Shown: positions 48,308 through 56,228 of the stretch, piece by piece
How the letters are laid out: every line of letters begins with the position of its first letter
Numbering within the stretch: the first letter of the stretch is position 1
Source of the DNA: Streptomyces xantholiticus
GTDB lineage: Bacteria > Actinomycetota > Actinomycetes > Streptomycetales > Streptomycetaceae
Direction: 5' to 3'
Length of the DNA: 64,000 nt
Assembly (NCBI RefSeq): GCF_014651015.1
Contig: NZ_BMWB01000005.1
Coordinates: 1 to 64,000, forward strand
Made by a program: the position numbers and the translations under genes
The notes under the pieces: generated by a model
Seen by the model: the letters and a program-made list of their open reading frames with translations, nothing else
What the model was told of the DNA's origin: nothing
Database searches by the model: none

Positions 48308-49912
48308 TTACGCGGGGTCGCCGACCGCGTCGTCCGCCCGGCGCCGCCGCTCCCGTACGGCGCCGACGGCGACCGCGGCCAGGCCGCCGGCCGCGAGCAG
48401 CAGCAGCGCCGACTCGGGTACGGCACCGAGCCGGGTCGCGGGCGTGAGCGACGAGCGCAGTGGAACCTCGGCGACCAGGGCGTCCGGCGTGAACATCGCC
48501 GTCCGCTCGACGATCTCCCCGTCGGGCATGATGACGGCGCTGACGCCGCTGGTGACGGGGACGACGACCGAGCGGCTGTGCTCCACGGCCCGCACCCGGG
48601 ACATCGCCAGCTGCTGGTAGGTCATCTCGCTACGGCCGAAGGTGGCGTTGTTGCTCGGCACCGAGATGAGCTGGGCACCGTGGGTGACGGTGTCGCGGGC
48701 CGCGTCGTCGAAGGCGGCCTCGAAGCAGGTGACGAGCCCGACCCGGGTACCGGCCAGGTCGAAGACGCCGACCTCGTGACCCGGCCCGAAGTCGCGGCGG
48801 ACGCGGTCGACGTCGTCGTTGAAGATCCGTACGACGGACCGCATCGGGATGTACTCGCCGAACGGCTGGACATGGCGCTTGTCGTAGGTGTCGACCGGCC
48901 CGCGCTGCGGGTCCCACTCGATGAGGGTGTTGCGGAGCTTGCCGGTCTCCGGGGTGACCACGGCGCCCACGACGGTCGGCACGCCGATGGCCTCGACCGC
49001 ATCGTCGATGACCTGCCGGGCATCCGTGTTGCGGTACGGGTCGAGGTCGGAGGAGTTCTCCGGCCACAGCACGAAGTCGGGCCGGGGCTCCTTGCCCGCC
49101 TTCACGTCCGAGGCGAGCTGCTCGGTCCGCCGGGCGTGGTTGTCGAGGACGGCCCGGCGCTGGGCGTTGAAGTCGAGACCGAGGCGGGGAACGTTGCCCT
49201 GGATCGCGGCGACCGTCGCGGTGCCGTCCTCGGCGGAGGCGTCGACGAGTGGCCGGGAGGCGAGGGCGGCGGCGACGGGCACGAGCAGGGAGAGCAGCGC
49301 GGCGGCAGCGGCCGTGCGCGGTGCGACCGCGCCACGGCGGAGGGCCGGCGACAGACGTGCGGTCTCGTAGAGGCCGAAGCCGCAGAGAACGACCGCGAAG
49401 CTGAGGACCGGCGTGCCGCCGAGGGCAGCGAGCGGCAGGAAGAACCCGTCCGCCTGCCCGAACGCGATCTTGCCCCAGGGGAAGCCGCCGAACGGCACGC
49501 GGGCGCGGGCCGCCTCTCCGGCGATCCAGACGGCGGCACCCCACAGCGGCCAGGCGGGCAGGCGCGATACGGCAGCGATCCCTGTGCAGGCGAGCGCCAC
49601 GAACAGGGCCTCCGCCGCCACCAGGGCCAGCCACGGCACGGGGCCGACCTCCTCGCCCGTCCAAACCAGCAACGGGAGAAGGAACCCGAGCCCTGCGAGG
49701 TAGCCCAGCCCGAAGGCGGTGCGCAGGCGGCGGCCCCGCAGGGTCCAGCCGAGCAGGGCGAACGCCGGGAAGGCCAGCCACCACAGCGGGCGCGGCGGAA
49801 AGCTCGCGAAGAGCAGCACGCCACTGAGCGCGGCGGCGGCGGGACGTACGAGCAGGCGCAGGAGCGGGCTGCCTGCGGTGGCCGCGGGTCCGGGGGTGTC
49901 GACGGAGGTCAT
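48308..49912 (-). CDS. lnt: Apolipoprotein N-acyltransferase
   Basis: This 534-aa membrane enzyme adds the third acyl chain to the N-terminal Cys of lipoproteins. The first half has several hydrophobic helices. The nitrilase-like domain then follows with the catalytic triad region: Glu in VLWPENSSDLDPYRN, Lys in YDKRHVQPFGEYIPMR and Cys in VTCFEAAFDD, and a last helix at the C-terminus. The ATG at 49912 has AGGTGAG eight bases upstream; a GTG at 49924 is the alternative. Confidence 0.94.
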   Translation of the reverse strand: MTSVDTPGPAATAGSPLLRLLVRPAAAALSGVLLFASFPPRPLWWLAFPAFALLGWTLRGRRLRTAFGLGYLAGLGFLLPLLVWTGEEVGPVPWLALVAAEALFVALACTGIAAVSRLPAWPLWGAAVWIAGEAARARVPFGGFPWGKIAFGQADGFFLPLAALGGTPVLSFAVVLCGFGLYETARLSPALRRGAVAPRTAAAAALLSLLVPVAAALASRPLVDASAEDGTATVAAIQGNVPRLGLDFNAQRRAVLDNHARRTEQLASDVKAGKEPRPDFVLWPENSSDLDPYRNTDARQVIDDAVEAIGVPTVVGAVVTPETGKLRNTLIEWDPQRGPVDTYDKRHVQPFGEYIPMRSVVRIFNDDVDRVRRDFGPGHEVGVFDLAGTRVGLVTCFEAAFDDAARDTVTHGAQLISVPSNNATFGRSEMTYQQLAMSRVRAVEHSRSVVVPVTSGVSAVIMPDGEIVERTAMFTPDALVAEVPLRSSLTPATRLGAVPESALLLLAAGGLAAVAVGAVRERRRRADDAVGDPA

Positions 49913-50156
49913 GGTGGCGCTCACCTGGCGGAGTCTACGGCGGAGGGCTGTGAACGGCGCAGTCGCGTCGGCCCGTCGAGCAGCAACGTTTCTTCTCGAT
50001 TCCGCCGCCCTTCCGGGCTCGCCCGTAGACGTGTGTGCCAGTTCTGCGCGCCCGAAGCCGTTTCAGCTCGGCCCCGAGCCGCGGCGTCGCGGCCGCCGGT
50101 TCGGTCCGGCCCGTTCCGTCCGTGCGCGGGGCCCGTCACAGTCGGGCACGACGGGA

Positions 50157-50480
50157 TGGATCCAGCGGGCGTGCGCGCCATGGGCCGGGAACGCGGGAGG
50201 CGGACCGACGTCATGGGCACCGTCGTCCTGACCGGCTGCGCCGTGTGGTCTCTGGTCGGCGCGGCAGGCCGGGACGGCAGACCGGAAGGCGTGCTGCTCG
50301 CCGGGTTCGCCGTCACCGCGGGCTATGCGTGCGGGTGGATCTCCCGGTCGCTGCTCCCGGCGGCACGTTCACGCTCGCCGCCCTGGGCGCTCTCACGGTT
50401 GCGGTCGCGTCCCGGGACGGCTTACCGGGAGCCACCGGGGCGCGCGCCGGAACGACCGGGGCACGTGGGCGGCCGGCACG
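50157..50480 (+). pseudogene. Broken membrane-protein gene, 5' fragment with frameshift
   Basis: From the ATG at 50157 or a later ATG, one frame reads GTVVLTGCAVWSLVGAAG, then PEGVLLAGFAVTAGYACGWI, like two membrane helices. Near 50350 the sense moves to another frame (GGTFTLAALGALTVAVASRD) and then ends. The pattern suggests the start of a larger multi-helix protein, perhaps of the O-antigen ligase group, with a frameshift and loss of the rest. The family guess is weak. Confidence 0.4.
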
Positions 50481-50496
50481 GTGCGTGAGCCATCCG

Positions 50497-51072
50497 TCAG
50501 GCCTGCGTGGCCCCGCCCGCCTGGGAGGCGTCCCGATCCCTCTGACCGAGCCTGGCACGGATCACCCGCACGGCGGTCCCCGCGTCGTCGACGGTCACCG
50601 TGAACATGCCGCCGTCGCCCAGGGTGACCACCAGCCCCTCTCCGCGCCGTACGACCACCGCGGTGCCCTGCTCCGGCCGCCAGCGGCAGCCCCAGCCGCC
50701 CCACTGCCGGGGTGTCACCTTGGGAACGAACTCGGCGCTCACCACATGGGAGAGAGGGATGTGCCGACGCGGCACACCGATGTGGCCGCAGCGCACGTCC
50801 ACCGCGTACTTGTCGATCTTGACCGCCACGTGCACGAAGGCCAGCGTGCCGTAAAGGATCATGATGCCGGCCGCGAGGCAGCCGACGACCGCCATCGCCA
50901 ACGCGGCGACGCCCGTGGTCCAGGTGGCTCCGACGGCCAGTTTGACACCGAGGGCCAGGCAGCCCACCCCAGCCACCGCGAGCAGCCACTGCATACGGTT
51001 GGTCGCCCGGCCGATCCAGACCTCTGGAAGGGGCTCGGAGCCGCGCCCCTCGTGGCGGAAGTGGTGCCTCAT
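50497..51072 (-). CDS. Membrane protein with PH-like domain, unknown function
   Basis: This protein of about 191 aa has two hydrophobic helices in the first half (WLLAVAGVGCLALGVKLAVG and ALAMAVVGCLAAGIMILYG) and then a beta-rich domain (KIDKYAVDVRCGHIGVPRRH, ending in a helix VRVIRARLG) that resembles bacterial PH-like domains common in Streptomyces membrane proteins. The start is uncertain: ATG 51072 is used, and upstream GTG or TTG codons would add a hydrophobic stretch. It follows the racemase gene on the same strand. Confidence 0.75.
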   Translation of the reverse strand: MRHHFRHEGRGSEPLPEVWIGRATNRMQWLLAVAGVGCLALGVKLAVGATWTTGVAALAMAVVGCLAAGIMILYGTLAFVHVAVKIDKYAVDVRCGHIGVPRRHIPLSHVVSAEFVPKVTPRQWGGWGCRWRPEQGTAVVVRRGEGLVVTLGDGGMFTVTVDDAGTAVRVIRARLGQRDRDASQAGGATQA

Positions 51073-51154
51073 GACTAGGACAGTACCCAGCAACAGGACA
51101 ACAAGCACTGCTGCGACAAAGCGGTCGAAAAGGTCGGACCGATGGTGTCCGCCG

Positions 51155-51940
51155 TCAGTGCGCAGGGGTGACCGCGGGCAGCAGCCGGCCTTCCGCGTAG
51201 TTCAGCGCCTCGGCCGGAAGGGTGGATTCCGTCCCACTCAGCAGGACCGTGAGCCGGCTGCTCGGCGCCGCGTCGGGCACGGGCCGCACTCCCATCCGGC
51301 GCAGGGCCTGTGCCGCAACTGCGCCCGCCGAGCCGTGCAGCACGAGGGGCGGCAGGTCCGGCTGCTGGACGGCGGCCCGGATGCGCTCGGAGACCAGTTC
51401 GTAATGGGTGCAACCCAAGACGACGGCCCTTACGTCGTGGGGCGTGAGCGCGGCCGCGGCGGCCACGGCCCGGTCGATGGCGTCATCGTCCGCCTGCTCC
51501 ACCGCGTCGGCGAGACCGGGGCAGGGGACCTCGGTCACGTCGGCCGACCCGCCGAACTCCTCGATGAGACCTCGCTGGTACGGACTGCCGGTGGTTGCCG
51601 GGGTGGCCCAGATCGCGACCCGGCCGCCGCCCGCCGCGGCGGGCTTGATCGCCGGAACCGTACCGATGACGGGAAGTGCCGGCTCCAGCGCCGCCCTGAT
51701 CGCGGGCAGGGCGTGCACGGAGGCGGTGTTGCAGGCGACGATCAGCGCGTCGGGACGGTGGGCCGCTGCGGCCCGTGCCACGGTCAGCGCGCGCTCCGCG
51801 AGGTCGTCCGGTGTGCGCGGTCCCCAGGGCATGCCGTCGGGGTCGCAGGACAGCACCAGATCCGCGTCGGGGCGCAGTGTGCGCACAGCGGCCGCTGCCG
51901 GGAGCAGGCCGATACCGGAGTCCATGAGCGCGATCTTCAC
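51155..51940 (-). CDS. Aspartate/glutamate racemase family protein
   Basis: This 261-aa enzyme has the two cysteine regions of the glutamate racemase fold: CNTASVHALPAI in the first half and GCTHYELV in the second, with MDSGIG at the N-terminus. It should interconvert L and D forms of an acidic amino acid by a two-base mechanism without a cofactor. MurI for cell-wall D-glutamate is the best-known member, but Streptomyces usually have murI elsewhere, so a second racemase is possible. The GTG start at 51940 is the only sensible one. Confidence 0.85.
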   Translation of the reverse strand: MKIALMDSGIGLLPAAAAVRTLRPDADLVLSCDPDGMPWGPRTPDDLAERALTVARAAAAHRPDALIVACNTASVHALPAIRAALEPALPVIGTVPAIKPAAAGGGRVAIWATPATTGSPYQRGLIEEFGGSADVTEVPCPGLADAVEQADDDAIDRAVAAAAALTPHDVRAVVLGCTHYELVSERIRAAVQQPDLPPLVLHGSAGAVAAQALRRMGVRPVPDAAPSSRLTVLLSGTESTLPAEALNYAEGRLLPAVTPAH

Positions 51941-51998
51941 CCGGTCACCATAGTCGACCGCCGCCACGCCCAGGCTTTCGTGGGGCAGACTGCGGCGA

Positions 51999-53171
51999 AT
52001 GAGCGCCCTTGCCTGGATCGCCGTGGGATCGCTGACCGCCTGGGGGTGGCTGCTGCTCGGCCAGGGCTTCTTCTGGCGGACCGACCAGCGGCTGCCACAC
52101 CGCGAGAGCCCGGCCGACTGGCCGGATGTGGCCGTCGTCGTACCGGCGCGGGACGAGGCCGAGGTGCTGCCGCTGAGTCTGCCGACGCTGCTCGCCCAGG
52201 AGTACCCGGGGCGGGCCGAGGTCGTCCTCGTCGACGACAACAGCAGTGACGGGACCGGGGAGCTCGCCCGGTCACTCGCCGCACGCCACGGGGGTCTGCC
52301 GCTGCGGCTGGTGACACCCGGCGAGCCGGAGCCCGGCTGGACCGGGAAGCTGTGGGCCCTGCGGCACGGGATCGCCGCGGCGCGGGAGCGTGCCCCCGAG
52401 TTCCTGCTGCTGACCGACGCGGACATCGCGCATGCGCCGGACAGCCTGCGGGAGTTGGTCGCGGCTGCGCGTACCGGAGGCCTTGATCTCGTGTCCCAGA
52501 TGGCGCGGCTTCGAGTGGCGAGCGGCTGGGAGCGGTTGGTCGTACCGGCCTTCGTCTACTTCTTCTCGCAGCTCTACCCGTTCCGCCGTATCAACAGGGA
52601 CGGGTCGAGGACCGCGGCGGCGGCAGGCGGCTGTGTGCTGCTGCGTGCGCAGGCCGCGGTCAGGGCCGGGGTGCCGGACTCGATCCGGCAGGCGTTGATC
52701 GACGACGTCTCGCTGGCGCGTGCCGTGCGCGACGCGGGAGGCAGGATCTGGCTCGGGCTCGCCGAGCGGGTCGACAGCGTGCGCCCGTATCCGCGACTGG
52801 CCGACCTGTGGCGGATGGTGTCGCGCAGTGCCTACGCGCAGTTGCGCCACAGCCCGCCGGTGCTCGTGGCAACCGTCGCGGGGCTGGCACTGGTGTATCT
52901 CGTTCCGCCGGCGGCCCTCGCGGCGGGACTGTTCACCCGCGACGCGGTGGCCGCCTCGGCCGGGGCGGCGGCGTGGGCCGTGATGACCGGCACGTATCTG
53001 CCGATGCTGCGCTACTACCGGCAGCCGCCGCTGCTGGCGCTCACGCTGCCGTTCACGGCGGCGCTGTATCTGCTGATGACGGTCGACTCCGCGGTGCAGC
53101 ACCTACGGGGGCGCGGCGCTGCGTGGAAGGGCCGGACGTATGCACGGCGGGAGGTCGCGGGCGGCGCCTGA
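51999..53171 (+). CDS. Family 2 glycosyltransferase, HpnB-like
   Basis: This 390-aa protein has an N-terminal helix, then the GT-A domain with VAVVVPARDEAEVLPLSL, VVLVDDNSSDGT, the DxD-like LLTDADIAH and the acceptor-side IDDVSLARAVRDAGG, followed by three or four membrane helices. This layout fits the hopene-associated glycosyltransferase HpnB group. No other hopanoid genes are in the window, so the acceptor is uncertain. Confidence 0.87.
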   Translation: MSALAWIAVGSLTAWGWLLLGQGFFWRTDQRLPHRESPADWPDVAVVVPARDEAEVLPLSLPTLLAQEYPGRAEVVLVDDNSSDGTGELARSLAARHGGLPLRLVTPGEPEPGWTGKLWALRHGIAAARERAPEFLLLTDADIAHAPDSLRELVAAARTGGLDLVSQMARLRVASGWERLVVPAFVYFFSQLYPFRRINRDGSRTAAAAGGCVLLRAQAAVRAGVPDSIRQALIDDVSLARAVRDAGGRIWLGLAERVDSVRPYPRLADLWRMVSRSAYAQLRHSPPVLVATVAGLALVYLVPPAALAAGLFTRDAVAASAGAAAWAVMTGTYLPMLRYYRQPPLLALTLPFTAALYLLMTVDSAVQHLRGRGAAWKGRTYARREVAGGA

Positions 53172-53223
53172 GGACGGCGGTGGGGGCCGCGCCCGCCGGG
53201 TGCGCACGGCGGGGCGCAGGAGG

Positions 53224-54480
53224 TCACTTGCGGCCGGGGGTCCAGTTCATGCCCCAGCCGTAGGCGTGGTCGACGGTGCGCTGCGGGCTCACGCCGCGCT
53301 GCGGGACCAGGAAGCGGGCCTCGCGCTGGACGACGAGATCGGAGCCGGTGTTGGTGATCAGCGCGAGGGCGCAGACCGTGGAGGGGACGGTGCACTCGCC
53401 GAGGGAGAACTCGATCGCCGCGCCGTGCTGCGGCTGCAGGGTCACGGTCGCCTCGAGATCGGCGAAGCTGCGGGCGCCTTCGTAAACCGTCACGAAGATG
53501 ACGATGCGGCGGATGTGGCGCCGGTGGTCGAGGTTGACGGTGAGGTTCTCGCCCGGTGTGCCTCCCGTGCGGTCGTCCCCGTCGAGGTGTACGAACGGCG
53601 GCCGGTCCAGCGCCCCGAAGGCGTTGCCGAGGGCCTGCACCACGCCTTTGCGTCCGTCGGAGAGTTCGTACAGCGCGCACAGGTCGAGGTCGAGGTCGCC
53701 GTGCATGGCGACCGCGCGGCCGAGCTTGGCGCCCCAGCCCTTGAACTGCTTGCGCACCTGCCAGTTGAGGTTGACCCGCATCGTGCCGGACGTGCCGCCC
53801 TGCTTGGTGAGGGAGACGGTGGGCGCCTCCTTGGTCAGCGTCACCTTGGTGAGGCGTACGGGCGCGGGCGGCGCGACGGGCGGCGCTGCCGGCGGAGGCG
53901 GCACCGCAGCCGGTGCCACTGGCGTCGGCGCGGCGGGCGCGGCGGGCGCGTGCTGGGGTTCGTCGACCGTGATGCCGAAGTCCGTGGCGAGGCCCTCGAG
54001 TCCGGTCCGGTAGCCCTGTCCGACGGCGCGGAACTTCCAGGTACCCTGCCGCCGGTAGAGCTCGCCGAGCACGAAGGCCGTCTCGACCGTGGCGTCCTGG
54101 CTGTCGTACCGGGCGAGCTCGTCGCCGGAAGTGGCGTCGAGCACCCTGATGTGCAGGCCGGGCACCTGCCCGAAGCTGCCTCCGTCGGCGGAGGCGGCCA
54201 GCACGACCCGTTCGACAGCGCTCTCGACCCGCTCGAGATCGACGGCGACGACGTCGGTCACGGCACCGCCGGCCGTCCGCCTGCCTTCGTGGCGCACCGC
54301 TCCGGAGGCGTGCGACGGCTGGTTGTAGAAGACGAAGTCGCTGTCGGAGCGGACTTTCCCGGACGACAGCAGAAGGGCCGACGCGTCGACGTCGGGCACC
54401 CCCGGACCGGCGTGCCAGCCGAGCTCCACGCGCACGCTCCGCGCCTGCACCGCGGTGTTCGCTCCCTTAAGCATGGACAT
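53224..54480 (-). CDS. TerD-family protein with two TerD domains
   Basis: This 418-aa cytoplasmic protein has a first TerD domain at about residues 1-170 ([19 protein letters not shown], then [16 protein letters not shown] and [19 protein letters not shown]), a Pro/Ala-rich linker at about 175-205, and a second, more distant TerD-like domain that keeps the acidic [12 protein letters not shown] and the end motif of TerA-like proteins. TerD domains bind Ca2+ and belong to tellurite and stress-response systems. The ATG at 54480 (MSMLKG) is preferred over upstream options. Confidence 0.9.
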   Translation of the reverse strand: MSMLKGANTAVQARSVRVELGWHAGPGVPDVDASALLLSSGKVRSDSDFVFYNQPSHASGAVRHEGRRTAGGAVTDVVAVDLERVESAVERVVLAASADGGSFGQVPGLHIRVLDATSGDELARYDSQDATVETAFVLGELYRRQGTWKFRAVGQGYRTGLEGLATDFGITVDEPQHAPAAPAAPTPVAPAAVPPPPAAPPVAPPAPVRLTKVTLTKEAPTVSLTKQGGTSGTMRVNLNWQVRKQFKGWGAKLGRAVAMHGDLDLDLCALYELSDGRKGVVQALGNAFGALDRPPFVHLDGDDRTGGTPGENLTVNLDHRRHIRRIVIFVTVYEGARSFADLEATVTLQPQHGAAIEFSLGECTVPSTVCALALITNTGSDLVVQREARFLVPQRGVSPQRTVDHAYGWGMNWTPGRK

Positions 54481-54731
54481 GCTCGCCCCCATCGCGATTC
54501 TGTGCGCCCGGAAGTTCATTCATCGTCAACCTATTCCGCATACGTCCCCCGCCGAGGGGCCGACCCGTCGGTAACCCTCTCTCAGCTTGCCCTTTACACG
54601 ATCACGAGACTCAAGGAGGCCCGATTTTCCCAAGTTCGCTCCCATTAGTGAACCCCGGTCACTCGTAGCTGCCGAAACAACCCTCTTATCGGGCTCCCCA
54701 ACCAGCACATCGTGGGCTTAACTTATGTGCC

Positions 54732-55184
54732 ATGACCTCCCCCCGCGCCACCTACGGCGGCGGTTACTACTCCGCGCCGGCGTTTCCCGACACCCCGATC
54801 TACGACTCCCTGGTCGCGGAGCGGGGCACCCCTCAGATCGCCCCGATCCGAGTGCCTGCCGCATACGACACCGGCAACAGCTACCTGCCGGCGCTCCCCG
54901 CGGCCCTGCCCGCCCTCCCGGCGGCTCCTTCCCCGTCCGCCCCCTCCTACGGCTACCCGCAGCCGATGCAGCAGCCCGTGCCGCTGCAGCATGCGCCCGC
55001 GCCGTACATCCCGCAGCAGGTGGCCGCACCCCGCGGCTACCCGGGTGCGCAGTACCAGCCCCAGCCGCAGCGTCCGGCACCCACCGGGTACGAGGCCATG
55101 CGGCCTGCGGCGGCCCGCCCCGCTCCGGCGCCCACGCCCTACGAGGATCCGTACTACCGCCAGTACCAGAGCCGGGGGTACTGA
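54732..55184 (+). CDS. Proline/tyrosine-rich protein of unknown function
   Basis: This 150-aa protein is low in complexity: Pro, Ala, Tyr and Gln dominate, with a conserved-looking N-terminus (YGGGYYSAPAFPDTPIYDSL) and a C-terminus rich in Tyr (PYYRQYQSRGY). It has no signal peptide or membrane segment. Similar short proteins occur across Streptomyces, which together with normal codon bias supports a real gene. No function can be given. Confidence 0.7.
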   Translation: MTSPRATYGGGYYSAPAFPDTPIYDSLVAERGTPQIAPIRVPAAYDTGNSYLPALPAALPALPAAPSPSAPSYGYPQPMQQPVPLQHAPAPYIPQQVAAPRGYPGAQYQPQPQRPAPTGYEAMRPAAARPAPAPTPYEDPYYRQYQSRGY

Positions 55185-55479
55185 GCCGCAGCGACGACCG
55201 GCATACGGCGGCCCGCCCGGAGAGTGCTCCGGCGCGGAGGTAGGGACGGGCCGCCGCCCGACCTCTTACGGCAACCACCCCCCGGTCCCCGCGTGCGACC
55301 CACCGACATGTGCCCCCGTCACGAAGTTCCCGGCGCCCGGGAACCCATCGTGGTGGCAAGCTCGTTGGAGAGTTCGCGGAGACGGCTCGCGGGGGGTGAC
55401 GTTCCTCATCCCTTCGCACCATTCGTGCTTGTGCCGTCCCGTACCGGGCATGCACGGACACGGGAAGGGGTGGGGACAC

Positions 55480-56088
55480 GTGCGGGCAGCCGTCGGCATC
55501 TGGCGCTGGCGCCGCAATCCCCTGCGGCGTGCCACCGATCTGGTCGAGGCGTGGCTCGCTCTCGTCGCCGCCCTGCTCATCGTCGTGACCGCCCCTGCCG
55601 CGGGCTGGATCACCGGCGCGCTGGCCGAGGAGTCGCTGCGCCAGTCGGTCCGGGTCCAGCGGCTGCAGCGCCATGCCACGACGGCCACGGTGCTCGCCCC
55701 GGTCACGCCACCGCGTTCCGCCGCCTTCGATCCAGAGACCGCCACGGCGAGCGAGCGGCGATGGGCGGTCAGGGCGAAGTGGACCGCACCTGACGGCAGT
55801 CGGCACACCGGCACCCTCCCGACGACGCTGTCCGCGGCACGCCCCGGCGACACGTTCCGCGTATGGACGGACAGGTCCGGCCGTATCGTGCCCCGCCCGA
55901 TGGACCCCGCCACCACAGAGGTGCATGCCGCACTGGCCGGGGTGGGCGCCGCACTGGCCTGGGGCCTGCTCGTCGAATGCGCGAGAAGGCTGGTCCTGTG
56001 GCGGCTCGTGCGCCGCAGACACGCGGACCTGGACCGGGCCTGGGCCGCGGTGGGGCCGGACTGGGGTCGGGCCGGTGCGGGAAGCTGA
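55480..56088 (+). CDS. Rv1733c-like membrane protein
   Basis: This 202-aa protein starts with WRWRRNPLRRATDLVEAWLA, typical of the Rv1733c family in actinobacteria. It then has one membrane helix (LLIVVTAPAAGWITGAL), an outside loop with WTAPDGSRHTG and a second helix near residue 160, and ends with a basic cytosolic tail. The GTG at 55480 is used because a long GGGAAGGGGTGGGG ribosome-binding site lies just upstream; an ATG at 55450 is possible. The function is unknown. Confidence 0.82.
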   Translation: MRAAVGIWRWRRNPLRRATDLVEAWLALVAALLIVVTAPAAGWITGALAEESLRQSVRVQRLQRHATTATVLAPVTPPRSAAFDPETATASERRWAVRAKWTAPDGSRHTGTLPTTLSAARPGDTFRVWTDRSGRIVPRPMDPATTEVHAALAGVGAALAWGLLVECARRLVLWRLVRRRHADLDRAWAAVGPDWGRAGAGS

Positions 56089-56228
56089 GCTGCCACATCC
56101 CGTCAACTCCCGCCCGCCTCGCGCGCTACGGTGGTGCGACCCCTTCGGGCAGGTCCCAGGGGTTCGGGAAGCGTCCCCCTCAGTGGCGCGGCAGTGAACG
56201 GACCACGAGGTGGGGGCAGAGCAGCACG

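Noticed and set aside
47540-50488. A 982-codon plus-strand open frame
   Set aside because: It runs opposite the NUDIX and lnt genes, which have full motifs. Only its last part, from 50157, was kept as a possible relic.
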